From NCBI GenBank assembly GCA_941918925.1, contig OW799234.1, positions 75,164,543 through 75,228,542 on the forward strand: a stretch of DNA of 64,000 bases. Reading direction: 5' to 3'. How positions within the stretch are numbered: position 1 is the first letter of the stretch; each line of letters opens with the position of its first letter. Shown piece by piece: positions 1-11,116 of the stretch. Below the pieces are notes generated by a model. It was not told the origin of the DNA, ran no database searches, and saw only the letters and a program-made list of their open reading frames with translations. Source of the DNA: Phyto melanocephala. Lineage: Eukaryota; Arthropoda; Insecta; Diptera; Rhinophoridae. A program made the position numbers and the translations under genes.

Positions 1-68
1 ATACAAATTATTCAATATTATTATAAAAATAATTGTCCGCTTTTGCCTTTTTATAGTCATAATAATCG

Positions 69-578
69 GTGTTCGTCAAATTGTTCCAGCTAACATTTTC
101 TTTACATAATGTGCAAGCGCCAATAAGACAAATAACCGCACGAAGTAATGCAAACATTACTGCTGTTAAGGCAAGTGTGGCTGAAGATCGCAAATTGTCG
201 ACACCAACACGTTCTCAACAATTGGGCCTGTCTCAAACTACAACCTGGGTTTGCAACAGAATAAAATAGCAAACAGTTGATCTTGACAACATTTGGTTCC
301 AACAAGACGGGGCTAAGTGCCACACATCAAATGCAACAATTGAATTATTACGAGAAAAGTTTGGAGAATCTATTTTTTCAAGAAATTGTGATATTAAATG
401 GCCTAAAAGAAGTTGTGATTTAACACCATTAGACTATTTCTTGTGGGATTATTTGAAGTTGTTGGTCTTTCGAAATAAGCCAGACTCTATTCAAGTTTTA
501 CAAATCAATATTAAACATGCCGTTTATGACATACGACTCGATTTAGTGGAAAAAGTGCTCGAAAATTGGGTGCATTAA
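69..578 (+). pseudogene. DD41D mariner-type transposase, internally deleted
   Basis: Remnant of a Tc1/mariner-superfamily transposase. Positions about 145-250 encode a piece of the N-terminal helix-turn-helix region (VAEDRKLSTPTRSQQLGLSQ). After a stop at 267-269 the same strand reads on from 270 to 578 with the catalytic C-terminal half. That half has FQQDG with the second Asp at 306-308, SCDLTPLDYFLW with the third Asp at 432-434, and the VEKVLENW tail. There are 41 residues between these two Asps, which fits the DD41D (rosa-like) type. The part between HTH and FQQDG, including the first Asp, is missing. A frameshifted CRRISGDHLNAV tail follows to about 625. The copy is dead and abuts the captured mariner at 713. 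Confidence 0.8.
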
Positions 579-712
579 ATTCGTTCCTGCAGAAGAATTT
601 CTGGAGACCATTTGAATGCCGTTTTAGTTTAGAACTTAATCGTAATTAAAAAACTTTTGAATTATCTTAACAGCAAGTGTGTTTTTTTTAAGAAATCATA
701 TCACATGTTGAG

Positions 713-1285
713 GGTGAACTACACCTAGTCTTTAAATTTGTTTTCTGCATTTCATTTGACATTTCATAATCTCAAACCTACTCAATTTGGTCCGTGGAAA
801 GATACGCAAATAAGCAAAGCTTTAAAGTTTTCAGGTTTTTTATAAAAATTAGCGTTCAAATCAAAATGCACTTTAAGCAATTCGTAATTGTTTTGTTCAA
901 CATAATCGTTCGAATTCGTCCACAATCGTGAGAATTGTAAAAAATATTTAAATGTCTGCAAAGCAGGTCTGTATGAAATGTGAAAACATCTGTGAATGCC
1001 ATCTTAGTTCGTTGAATGGGAAACATTGCTGTTTTTCACGATAACGTGGCAAAAGAGCAAGCAACCTCGACTCATCATCGTGCCCAACAATCGAGCATCA
1101 ACAGTGTCATTGAAAATTTGGACTATCGGATCGTGGTGTGCCGCCAAGGTTGGGGGGCCATTTGGCCGATATTTTGTTCCATACATAATTGAAGCATACA
1201 AATATTATCATTATAAAAATAAATGATAATAATTTCATAATAATTTTATTCAAAATCAACATAGTCCCTTAAAATAAAACCACCC
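713..1285. mobile_element. Captured internally deleted mariner inside group A element
   Basis: The right terminus reads ...CCTTAAAATAAAACCACCC, and sister copies have the matching left terminus GGGTGGTTAAATTTTAAGGG. The interior joins an HTH-like piece (VAKEQ.TSTHH.AQQ.SI, around 1040-1110) directly to the last residues of a mariner transposase (GWG..FGRYF, a decayed form of WGGHLADILF, around 1145-1180). The whole catalytic domain is gone. The same deletion derivative sits at the same site in copies at 29331-29935 and 42836-43410. Confidence 0.65.
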
Positions 1286-2164
1286 ATTATAACTTCGGTA
1301 TGCTAGTAAAATGTTTTCGTAAATTTAGTCTTTCAATGAAAGTGGCCGTTAAAATACGCGTGTCAATAAAGTTTCTGCTAATAAACATAACTTAGATATT
1401 TCAATATAGTCCTTTAGTATTCCAAAATCTTTATTCATAGAGAATTTACATGAATTTAAGAGGAGGAAAGTGAATTTAAGGTTAAATTTTAAGGGCCACA
1501 GGGTGATTTAAAATATACATTCTCTGCATTTTTCTAAAACGGGAAAATTATTATTCTATAACATTTTGCTTTTAAAAGATTTTCAAACGAAATAAGTTTT
1601 GTATAATTTTAAAATTTGTTAGCCATTATTACATGAAAATAAATTGTTTAAATATAATGTTTGGAGATAATTTTTTTTTACTTAGGTCAAAATTTTCCTA
1701 AACTCCCATTTTTAGTAGAGCATAACTTTAGGAGAACATAAGCATAAGTTGTTAGCATGCCATCTAGTAGTTGCTAGTAGAGTCATCTGTGTTATCATCT
1801 TTATCTTATATTTAGCTACAGTACAATAAATGACGCAGTGTAAGATGAATAAATGTTAATATATATGACTAATATATTTTTATAAAAATTTAAGGAAAAA
1901 AGTGGTCGTGGCACATCTATTTTCCGTTATAACGAAGACTTTGACCAAAAAGTCATGTTTGCAAAATTTCAGAATCGTACATATAGTTTTGTCAGTTTTG
2001 TTACGTTTTAAATTTGATATATACACTGTGCGGTATAAGTTTTCGTACATTTTTATCTATAACTCTTTTCCTAATTCATAGATTTAAGCAATTTTCAGGG
2101 AAAAATATTCTTTTGACTCGATAAATATATATTCGAAGTGTCATGACTCTACGTTAATGCGTCT

Positions 2165-3000
2165 GGACACAATTCAAAAGTGAGAGTGGGCGTTATAGTA
2201 GGCGTGTCAAAGTTGTTTTTGCTAATGAGTACAACTTAGATATTTCAATAGAGTCCTTTATTATTCCAAAATCTTTATTAATAGAGAAATTATATGAATT
2301 TTAGGTAAAACGTTATATGGGAGGTGGGCGTAAAAGGGGGCGTGGCACCTTAATTTTTTCGCATAGTAATTAAATTGCCTAGGGGGATAGACGTAGCAAA
2401 ATTTATCATCATACCTCTAATTTTAGCGGTTTTATGAGCTTTTAAATTTCATTAACGGTAGATAACGTGAAAAGTGGGCGTTATAGTAGGCGTGTCAAAG
2501 TTATTTTTGCGAATGAGAACAACTGAATTGTTTGAAGATAGCCCTTTATTATTCCAAAATCTTTATTAATAGAGAAATTATATGAATTTTAGTTAAAACG
2601 TTATATGGGAGGTGGGCGTAAAAGTGGGCGTGGCACCTTAATTTTCTGGCACAGTAATGACATTGCCTAGGGGGATATACGTAGCAAATTTGATCATCAT
2701 ACCTCTAATTTTGGCGGTTTTATGAGCTTTTAAATTTCATTAACGGTAGATAACGTGAAAAGTGGGCGTTATAGTAGGCGTGTCAAAGTTGTTTTTGCTA
2801 ATGAGTACAACCTAGATGTTTCAATATAGTCCTTTATTATTCCAAAATCTATTTTAATAGAGAAATTATATGAATTTTGGGTAAAACGTTATATGGGAGG
2901 TAGGCGTAAAAGTGGGCGTGGCACATTGATTTTCCGTTGCAAAAAAGTCTCTCACCAAAAAGCAAAGTGTGCAAAATTTCAGGGTCGTACATCCAATTTT
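2165..3000. repeat. Tandem array of 288-bp GTGGGCG units
   Basis: The word CGTGGCAC recurs at 2341, 2629 and 2917, spaced 288 bp. Each unit contains GTGGGCGTTATAGTAGGCGT, CCTTTATTATTCCAAAATC, TAAAACGTTATATGGGAGG and GTGGGCGTGGCAC. The units are near-identical, which suggests array expansion by unequal exchange or replication slippage inside the element. Confidence 0.85.
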
Positions 3001-3539
3001 GTTGCTTTTATGACGTTTTTGTTTTTTAATATACCGAAAATTACACTGTGCGGTATAAATTTTCGTACATTTTGATCGATAACTCCTCTCCTAATGCATA
3101 GATTTAGTCAATTTTCAGGGAAAAATATTGTCCTTACCCAGGAAATATATATTCGAAGTTTTATGAGTCTACGTTAAGGCGTTTGGACACAATTCCATTT
3201 TATTCGATGTTCGAAGGACACGGTTTTTTCGACCTACTCTTGCTTTTCGAGCTATAACTCTCTTCCTAATATTCCGATTTAGCCCATTTTCAATATCCAA
3301 CAATATCCTCTATCGTGATTTCAACAGACGGACAGACGGACGGACATAGCTAGATCGTTATAAAATCAAACCACGATTTAGAATATATATACTTTATGGG
3401 GTCTCAAATGGATATTTCGATGTGTTACAAACGGAATGACAAAATGAATATACCCCCACCATTTTTTTGGTGGCGGGTATAAAAAAATATTTGGTGGACC
3501 TTTTATATATGAAAGTAGAAGAAAATATTATATTTTAAG

Positions 3540-4365
3540 CCGCATAATTTATTGATGCCCATGCTAATTGGTGTTGAGGACAAAAAAAATTATCCGCCAT
3601 TTTTTTCAGATGCCATCTTTAATCTAACACATATTCAGAATTGACTGTACTATACTGGTTGAGCTCTCTTAGTTGATTCCTAAATTGTGGGTTTGAAGAC
3701 AACAAAACCGCAATTTATATATTTTACCAATTTATCAGCCATTCTTTCGAACACCGTGTTGAATTTTAGCTTTTTTTTTTTCTAATTTACTATATATTAT
3801 TAATCAAGCCATTTCTTTTGGTTAATTGATTTGACAAAATATATAAATTTATTTTATGTGTACGACCATGTGCCATTTTGCAGTGTCGTTTATCACTGAT
3901 TTTTTTATAATTTAATATATTTGAGTTCTCTCTTTCGCTATTCTTTGTTGTCCAGAAACTGAAAAAAATTATTATTTGATCGTAAATTTTAGTAAAAAGA
4001 GTAGTTATATTTTTGAGCTTATATCTCAGTTAGTTTCCAACCGGTTTGTAATTTTTTATCAGCAATAATTAAGGATACTTCGACTTGCATCTACAAATGG
4101 TGCTAAATGTGTAAATCTAGTTTCAAAATGTTGATTTTTATCGTATAAATATTTTGGAAAAAAACAGATGCACCCGTGTTTATTTGTTCATATCTCAGGA
4201 AATTATGAGGCGATTGTTGTGGATTTTAATAGCGTTTAGTTTCGAAAAATTTGCAAAAAATTGTTAACACAGACATATCTTGGGGGCTTTGGCTTTTAAA
4301 ACATGATTTAAAGCAACACACGGTCGGGTAGACAGAAATTACAAACGGAATCACAGAGCTACATA
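3540..4365 (-). mobile_element. Degraded group C DINE-1-like element
   Basis: Shows the group C words in decayed form: GCTTATATCTCAGTTAGTTT near 4018, ACAGATGCACCCGTGTTTAT near 4165, CTCATATCTCAGGAAATTATGAGGCG-type sequence near 4190, and TACAAACGGAATCACA near 4343. No clear termini remain. Order and sequence match 36775-37475. Confidence 0.5.
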
Positions 4366-5400
4366 TCAATATCCTTGGTACAAAAGGTGAAGAGTTTCAA
4401 AAGTGTTAATAGTGTACTAAAATTAACTAGTAGATACCTGGTTCTTATTTAATAGCATTAACGTCACTTATGAATTTTCGAAGACAAGCACATGTCAAAT
4501 GTCTGGGGCATAATTGGTCAGCAGTACTGGGGACAGAGTCAACAGTTAGTCAGTACAGCTTCACTACAGACATTTACTTCAGAGTGTATACGTAGGTACA
4601 CGTAATATTAATTAATATATAACTTGATAAGTTCATAAGTACTAAGAAAAATCTACCACAAGTATAAATAATTTCGTCCTTTTCGTTAAACTTGCCATTT
4701 TTAAAAGCAACCACGACATAAATCAGGGGATTATTGTGTTTTGGTCCTTTTTAGGACATCCTGACTAAATAACAAAGGATTAACTTTGTAACATCTGTTT
4801 TAAATAAAAAAGAAATCATTATATAAAATACTTTGAAAAATTAAACCAGAAGGTTAGTGTTACGGAAAAAAACGACAAGAATAAATAAAATATTTTGCTG
4901 CCTTTCTAGTGGTCTAACTTTAATTTGTTACATAAATTATTTTTAAATATATTAATTAAGAGGTAGAGTAATCTTCTAGATATTTTTTGACATTTCTATT
5001 AAAAGGAGATACATTTTCTAATATATTTAATAGCCCCTTATAATTATAGACCTCAAGCTTTGCATGAATGATTTGGATACAGATTTAATCTTTTTAAGAG
5101 AAGCAGCACTTAAATCATTAGTGCCTAAATTATATTTGGTTGCGGTAGAAAAGGATGAACGGTCATTTTATATTATTTGGAAAAACGATACAATTAATTA
5201 ATTAAAAAATTAATTGCTTTCAAACATCAAAGATGAAAAAGTCATTAAAAATTTTGAAGCCTTTAGGTCGTAGTAAAGAAGTGAGGAAATGGTGGTGAAT
5301 ATTTAAAGAGATAAAAAGCTTTATTTATTTATTATTTAACATAACAATTGCGCGTTATGTTTAAAGGATATCTTTTTCGTAATTAAATAAAAAATTAACT
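4366..5400. other. AT-rich DNA, no gene seen
   Basis: No open frame of interest and no terminal repeats recognised. Short A/T runs only. Confidence 0.6.
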
Positions 5401-5404
5401 TAAT

Positions 5405-5480
5405 CTCTTATAATATGTGTGAATGTGTCTATGTATGTGTGTACGTAATGTATGTATGTAAGTATATATGTATGTACGTA
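5405..5480. repeat. Imperfect TGTA/TATG microsatellite
   Basis: Run of TGTG, TATG and TGTA tetranucleotides with interruptions (for example GTATGTATGTAAGTATATATG). Confidence 0.8.
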
Positions 5481-5550
5481 TGTCTAATAAATACTAAAAA
5501 TTGTTCCTATTATTTCAAATAAACGTTTGCCTAAAACAGATTTCACTTTT

Positions 5551-5706
5551 TATACCCTTCACCTTGTGAGTGCACAAGGGTATACATAGCTTTGTCATTC
5601 CGTTTGTAATTTCTACAATTTTCATTTCCGACCCCACAAAGTAGAAAGCTTATAAATAGAGATGTCGATTACGCCCTGTCCATCTGTCCGTCTGCCTGTC
5701 TGTCCT
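5551..5706 (+). mobile_element. Group C DINE-1-like 5' end, truncated
   Basis: Begins TATACCCTTCACCTTGTGAG with a partner GTGCACAAGGGTATA forming the terminal hairpin. It continues with GTCATTCCGTTTGTAATTTC, GACCCCACAAAGTA and GTCCATCTGTCCGTCTGCC, then stops. It is followed about 55 bp later by a second 5' end of the same family in the same direction. Confidence 0.75.
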
Positions 5707-5760
5707 TCAATAAACAATAAAGCCAAAATTGTGCAAAACACACATCTAAAAGTGGTTATT

Positions 5761-6210
5761 TATACCCTTCACCTGTGGTGCACAAGGGTATATATAGGTT
5801 TGTCATTCCGTTTGTAATTTCTACAATTTTCATTTCCGACCCCATATGAATGCTTATGAACAGAGGAGTCGATTAAGCCCTGTCTATCTACACGTGTGTT
5901 GGTTGAAATCAACTTTTAGAAGCAACTATATGTTCCTCATATCTGTGTATGGTATTAATCTTTTCAAAATATCCGGGAATGAATCGCTATTGAAATTCAG
6001 CACTATCGCTTTTTAACTTTCTCAGATATGAGAAAATAAACACGACTGGCTCTGTTTTTTCCCATATTTTTACCACCAAAATTAAAATTTTTCAGCCATA
6101 GAATAATTTATCAGTACCTCTGCTACTATTTGTAGATATAATATGCCTCTAGAGATATTCGTGAAAAATTTTGGCAAAAGCGTGCTGTAATCGCTAATGT
6201 TATAGGAAAA
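5761..6210 (+). mobile_element. Group C DINE-1-like element, 3'-truncated
   Basis: Starts with the hairpin TATACCCTTCACCTGTGGTG / CACAAGGGTATATA, then GTCATTCCGTTTGTAATTTC and GACCCCATA. The CTCAGATATGAG and AACACGACTGGCTCTG words are in the reverse sense to copies at 8545 and 37170, confirming orientation. The distal CTTACTTG end is not present. Confidence 0.7.
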
Positions 6211-6259
6211 ATGGCTGAACAAAATTTTAAAGAAGTTTATTGCTGGAACTCTAATGTAC

Positions 6260-6840
6260 TGTAATGAACTGTCTACCGAAAATGTTGGTAAGTTTTAACA
6301 TTCATAAGTATGGTAACCCTGAAATGATATTGTCAGGCATAACTCCCATTTTTTGCGCCATACTCACGTGGATTTATCAATGAAATTTCCTATATACAAT
6401 ATTTTAGCAAGAATTTCGACTTGATACTGCTTTTGATTGATTTCATTGATAAGAATGTCATTGTGATGATGTCGTTCAAATTCGGCACCGGGAAATCAAT
6501 ACTTTTTCTTATAAATATAAAGTACCCTTTACAAAAACAATTTCCAGCAACACGCATTATTTTATTTAATTTTTTTTTGTTTACGTGTGATTTGCTCCGA
6601 GTGTGCAAATAATTATTTGCTTATGAAATAAGAATTTCGAATTATTTAATTTACTTTTCTAACTTCTCATCGTTCTTTCATGTTTCACACATTTCACTTA
6701 GTTAATGATGTATATGATTCTGATGTTTAATCGCTTAAATATAATGCATCTTAATGTATGCATGTGTACGAATATTATAAAAGAGAGATATGCTTTTGTG
6801 AACCTGTGTATTATTAAAGAATAAATATTAAAAAATAAAT
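6260..6840. other. AT-rich DNA without a supported gene
   Basis: Contains two overlapping opposite-strand open frames of about 65-70 codons with no recognisable motif. Part of this may be the distal portion of a copia LTR lying downstream of the pol fragment on the minus strand, but I cannot place the LTR end. Confidence 0.4.
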
Positions 6841-6849
6841 TAAATTGTT

Positions 6850-7043
6850 GTTTTCAAAAAATATTGTTAGAAAAGTTTTATTTGTAAAACTGATAATAAA
6901 AATTACAAAAAGATTACAAAACAAAAACCTATTTGATTATTTTCACATATACATATGTATGTATGTATGTATATAACATAAGTATTTTTATAACAATTAT
7001 ATAATAATTATTAAAAACATAACTTCAACACATTCCCCTGTTT
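6850..7043 (-). repeat. Possible polypurine tract and start of a copia 3' LTR
   Basis: Just downstream of the copia pol remnant on the minus strand the sequence reads AACAGGGGAA followed by TGTGTTGAAG (7043 down to about 7023). That resembles a polypurine tract next to an LTR beginning TGTTG. I see no second LTR in the window to confirm it. Confidence 0.3.
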
Positions 7044-7054
7044 AAAATAATTAT

Positions 7055-7765
7055 TTAATATTTAAACGATCACATAGCAGTTTTAAGCGCAGTTTTGTCA
7101 ACATATCAGCTGCTTGTTCTTCTGTTGAAACTTGTTTAACTGATAAATTACCATCTGTAACCAATTTTCGAATAAAGAAATGTTTAATTGCAAATGCTTT
7201 GTTCTTTTATGAAATTCAGGATTTTGTGCCAAACGTATTGCTGCGGTGTTGTCAATCTGTATACATGGTACTTGATTAATATTTGTTACTTCCTTAAAAA
7301 GTCTTGTCAACCAGACTAACTCTTTTGCAGCTTCGTTAGCAGTGACAATTTCAGCCTCGGTAGATGTTGATACCATTGCTTGCATCTGATTTAAGCTCCA
7401 CCTGCATACGTTATTACAACACCAGATGTTGATCTTCCAGTAGTAATACATCCCCCAAAATCTGCATCACTAAAGCATTCTAATGACTTAGGTCCTTTTT
7501 TATTATAAATAATGCCAACATCTAATGTTCCAGCTATATATCTAAATACACGCTTAACACGTTGCACATCTTCCTTAGTTGGTTTTTCCAAAGATCTTGA
7601 CAAATAACCCACACTATATGCCAAGTCTGGCCTTGCTCCTAACATTAAATACATTAACGCACCAACTGACTGTCTATATGGAAATTCAATTTTTTCTTTC
7701 TCTTTGTCATTTGTACTAAACTTTCTCAATTGGAGTAGCAACATTTGTCAACAACATTTTTGATA
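7055..7765 (-). pseudogene. Ty1/copia retrotransposon pol fragment (RT end and RNase H)
   Basis: Minus-strand remnant of the C-terminal end of a copia polyprotein. The 7744-7391 frame holds the end of reverse transcriptase (QSVGALMYLMLGARPDLAYSV, SLEKPTKEDVQRVKRVFRYI) and the start of RNase H (FSDADFGGCITTGRSTSG). After a frameshift near 7395 the RNase H continues (QAMVSTSTEAEIVTANEAAK, IDNTAAIRLAQNPEFHKRTK). A second frameshift near 7165-7180 shifts into the tail ending around 7060 (VSTEEQAADMLTKL..LCDRLN in the corrected frame). A third lies near 7740. Integrase, protease and gag are absent, so it is a dead 5'-truncated copy. The assignment to copia is firm; the exact family is unknown. Confidence 0.9.
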
Positions 7766-8084
7766 ATCCTTTAAAAAAATAAAAAAAAAAATTATTATAG
7801 TGTTGTTAGTATAGATATTTAGTATAAAAGTGAGATAATATTAAATATTTATTTTAATTTATTATTTAAAATAAAATTTTTAAACCTTATATTGTGTTAT
7901 GTATTTTAGTCTTCAGTGATTACGAATTTCAAATAAAATTTGTTGCAATAGAGAATTTAAAATAAAAGTAGTTTAAAACAAAACTCACGAAAATTTAACA
8001 AACGATGACAGCAGGCTTGATGTAGTGTTGAATGTGGTTTGAAAAATTCGCCGAATATTTTTTTCTACGCAAATTTAAGTTCTA

Positions 8085-8866
8085 TCCTTGATTTTGAATT
8101 TTTACGAAGTTAACTGTATTCAAGCCCTTTCATTTAATACTAATATTGATGGGGATAAAAAAATTTGATCAGCTATTTTGTTTTAGACACCATCTTGGAC
8201 CTTACGTTTTTAAGAAATTTTCTGTATTCTGCTGGTCAAGCCCTTTCATTTGATACCAATATTGAGGAGGTTCAAGAAGTTACTTTACAAACAAAAAAAA
8301 CCAGATTTGACCCATTTTATTGTCCTTCATTTTGTAGCGGAGGCCAACATGAATTTTATTTTTTTTTGTAGTTCTTATATTGCGCTATTCAAGTCCTGTC
8401 AGATGATACCAATATTGACTCTCTCGGTTGTCTAGAAGCTAAAAATGGATTTCCGTTTGTACATTTTTAGAATAAACATTTTTAAAAAATGTTTGCCTAT
8501 AACTTTACCGATTGAAGCCCGCTTTATCCAAAGATATAGGAAAAAAACAGAGGCAGTCGTGTTTATTTGCTCATATCTCAGACAGTTATGGGGCGATTAT
8601 GCTGAATTTCAATAGCAATTGATTCCCGGATATTTCCAAAAGATTGGTATCATACACAGATCTAAGGAACATATGGTTGCTTCTAAAAGTTGATTTCAAC
8701 ATACACAGACAGACTGTCAGGGCTTAATCGACTCCCCTATTTATAAGCTTTCAGAAAATATATACTTTATGGGATCGAAAATGAAAATTGTAGACATTAC
8801 AAACGGAATGACAAACCTATATACACCCTTGTGCACCACTGTTGAAGGGTATAAAAATACAAACAT
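8085..8866 (-). mobile_element. Group C DINE-1-like element with internal modules
   Basis: The 5' end (minus strand) is at 8866: the GGGTATA hairpin with TGTGCACCACTGTTGAAGG, then TTACAAACGGAATGACAAAC, ACTTTATGGGATCG and the ACAGACAGACTGTCAGG stretch. The interior has ACAGAGGCAGTCGTGTTTAT and CTCATATCTCAGACAG, then three spaced modules carrying AAGCCCTTTCATTTGATACC or variants (near 8125, 8238 and 8390). Short open frames here have no protein similarity I recognise. Confidence 0.7.
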
Positions 8867-8954
8867 TTTCATATAATCTGTTAATTTAGGCTTAAGCTAG
8901 TTTTTTATACTTCCTTAGACAAGTATTGAATTGGTTTAATTCAGTATGCTTTAA

Positions 8955-9071
8955 GGCCCGTATTCATAAAAAATATTTTAGGTTTATTGAAGGCTTATTT
9001 GACAAATTTCTCTACAACATCTGTCAAATAAGCCTTTAATAAACCTAAAATATTTTTTATGAATACGGCCC
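8955..9071. mobile_element. Harbinger-type foldback MITE (117 bp)
   Basis: Two arms of about 50 bp, GGCCCGTATTCATAAAAAAT... and its inverse, flank a short loop at 9005-9021, giving an almost perfect hairpin. TAA precedes the left arm (8952-8954) and follows the right arm (9072-9074), the 3-bp TWA-type duplication typical of PIF/Harbinger elements. No coding capacity. Confidence 0.75.
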
Positions 9072-9162
9072 TAATACTTTTAATCTAATATTATTGTTTT
9101 AGTAGAAATAATAATTTATATATAAAAATAACTTAATCCATAACTAAAGCATTATATAAAAA

Positions 9163-9295
9163 GGACCTTGTACCCGCGACTTCGTCTGCAAAGTTATAGG
9201 GATAAAAGGTAGACTTAGTATTAACCTAAACTGTAATTTATATGTTTGTCAAATTTATCCAAGCACACAAACATTCACATTTATTATACCAAATA
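9163..9295 (+). repeat. RTE/SINE-like 3' tail, copy 1
   Basis: Contains TACCCGCGACTTCGTCTGCA, then AACATTCACATTTATTATA, and after an inserted MITE the expected end TAGTAGGATTATT at about 9511-9523. This word order (ACTTCGTC..., CAAACATTCACATTTAT, TAGTAGGAT) is common at the ends of RTE-type retroposons in insects. The exact clade is inferred. Confidence 0.5.
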
Positions 9296-9503
9296 CACGG
9301 CGTATTTATTCATCAGGTAATTGCAGTTAGGAGAGAATTTTTTGTTTATATTTTTTATATAAGAAGTTTGACATTTGACATAAATTAGAAAAGAGAGAAA
9401 ATTGTTTTTTGTTTATGCATTTTGACAGCTGAAATTTAAGATAGGTGTTAAAAAAGATAATCAGCTGGCGAATCAATAGTACCTGATGAATAAATATGCC
9501 TTG
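9296..9503. mobile_element. 208-bp MITE with 24-bp TIRs and 9-bp target duplication
   Basis: Left end CACGGCGTATTTATTCATCA and right end (inverse) CAAGGCATATTTATTCATCA, about 24 bp with two mismatches. TACCAAATA occurs at 9287-9295 and 9504-9512 as a direct duplication. It interrupts the RTE-like tail, so the unoccupied site can be read directly. A 9-bp duplication suggests a Mutator-like origin, which is inference. The minus-strand open frame inside it is not a credible gene. Confidence 0.75.
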
Positions 9504-9603
9504 TACCAAATAGTAGGATTATTAATTTGAAAATTTGAATTTGAAAATATAAAAGAAAAGTCAAAACTTTCAACAAAAATAAAAATTTTACAACACAAAC
9601 AAC

Positions 9604-9822
9604 CCGTATAGGCTGTGTGATGATGAGTTTGCAAACAAGTTTGCCTGGTTATCGGGATAAAAAGAAGCCTATGTGTTAATCTAGTTTGTTATCTATCTAT
9701 GTGCCGAACTTCATTTAGTTTCGTTCAGCCGTTTTTGCGTGATTGAGTATCAAATATCCAAACATACAAACATCCAAACATACAAACATTCACATTTATT
9801 ATATAAGTAGGATAGGATTTAT
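9604..9822 (+). repeat. RTE/SINE-like 3' tail, copy 2
   Basis: Starts near ACCCGTATAGGCTGTGTGAT, carries CTATGTGTTAATCTAGTTTG, CGTTCAGCCGTTTTTGCGTG and tandem CCAAACATACAAACAT, and ends ATTATATAAGTAGGATAGGA. This is the fuller version of the repeat at 9163. Confidence 0.6.
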
Positions 9823-9946
9823 AAATAAAAACTTCCAAGAAATATAAATATCAAATTCAGGCTACCAAAATATTCTCAACAAACAAAAAAAAACCTAAAT
9901 CATTACGGCGTAATTTATTTTGTAATAAAAATGAAAATTTCGTGTA

Positions 9947-10727
9947 TGGGCAATTCCATGTCATCGTACGTGACATTTGTACTCTTATAAAGTGGAATAA
10001 TTTTTGCTAATGTAAGAGTAACTGAAAAAAAAATTAGATCTTTATGTTCCATTCAGAGGGTACTTTATTTAAAAAAAATAATAATTATATTCGAATAATT
10101 GTTGTCTAAAATATCGAGCAAAATTAGAGTATATCGTATGTGACTGAAAACGGAAGTGATTTTGAGGTATATATGGAAATATGAAAAAATCTGCGAATCT
10201 TGGGAGGTATTTTTTCTTTTTTTAATTTCTTACACTAAAGTACATATTTTTCATTTAAAATCCATTATACTTAATTGAAAACAATCTTTAAATGATTTTA
10301 TAATAAATATAATTTAATATCTTACGTGACATATCGTATGTGACAGATTTTTCTCTTGTAATATTTTTAGGTATATATGTTAAGAAAAAAAGTTGAATTC
10401 TAAATTAGGTGCTAAGTTTTAACTGTCACCTTAGCCTACTACAAACTAGTTAAGTTTTAACTTTTTCCCTTAATGAATATGCAGTTTGAGAGACATTTAT
10501 AAAGTGCTTGTTATAATATAAAAACGTATGAAGTTTTTTGTCTTTAGATTGGGATGGACATTTTACCAAGAGATAAACAGATTAAACTCTTATTATTACT
10601 CTTAATATAATGAAATAAGCTCTAAATACCTGCGCATAGTAAAATTTGAGTGTTTTTTTTATCATTAAACTTTTATTGAGAGTTTTTGTTTTTACAGTCG
10701 TGGTTGACATTTTCATGGAATTGCCCA
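9947..10727. mobile_element. TA-flanked DNA transposon derivative (781 bp)
   Basis: Left end TGGGCAATTCCATG and right end CATGGAATTGCCCA are perfect 14-bp inverted repeats, flanked by TA at 9945-9946 and 10728-10729. Inside, CGTACGTGACAT, CGTATGTGAC and ACGTGACATATCGTATGTGA recur as subterminal motifs. No transposase frame. The TA duplication suggests Tc1/mariner-superfamily mobilisation. Confidence 0.65.
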
Positions 10728-10729
10728 TA

Positions 10730-11116
10730 TGTGACCTTCTCCGAGAATGTCGATAAACGGGTTAAGACTTAAGAGTGGATTCTTGTACCTAAAAGGGTGA
10801 AGAATAAGTTAAAAAAGTTAGATTTCTGATAGAAATTTAATTACATAAAAACGTTGTTGCATCGATCAAGGCTTAAGAATCCAGTATCGAGCTCCTAATA
10901 AACAAACAATAAACAATAAACTCAAAGCGAAAAAAAATACGTCACCACATAGGCATGATATGACCAAAGTCGGCACCCAATCATAACTAATCATACCAAA
11001 TCGCATCACCCAACTGAAGGTGTGCTCACAGTGATAATGCGTTATGAAACTTTAAATGTGTTTTTCTCAAAACTTAATTTTCACACACTAGGTCCCTTTT
11101 ATCGGAGAAGGTCACA
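10730..11116. mobile_element. TA-flanked MITE abutting the previous one (387 bp)
   Basis: Left TGTGACCTTCTCCGA (10730-10744) and right TCGGAGAAGGTCACA (11102-11116) are exact inverted repeats of 15 bp. TA flanks are at 10728-10729 and 11117-11118. The left TA is shared with the element on its left. No coding capacity. Confidence 0.6.

Larger units (their letters stand above)
713..3484 (-). mobile_element. INE-1/DINE-1-like element, group A (copy 1)
   Basis: Non-autonomous dispersed element read on the minus strand. Its 5' end is the hairpin near 3455-3484 (ACCCCCACCA / TGGTGGCGGGTAT), followed inward by TTACAAACGGAATGACAAA, ACTTTATGGGGTC and a GACAGACGGACGGAC stretch. This order matches the 5' block of Drosophila INE-1/DINE-1 (TATACCC, CCCTATAAAGTATATA, repeated GTCCGTCT). 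The centre holds three 288-bp GTGGGCG units and a captured mariner at 713-1285. The TTCGGC/CTTACTTG 3' end seen in sister copies is missing here. The segment from about 960 to 2160 is almost identical to 43070-44290. Confidence 0.75.
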
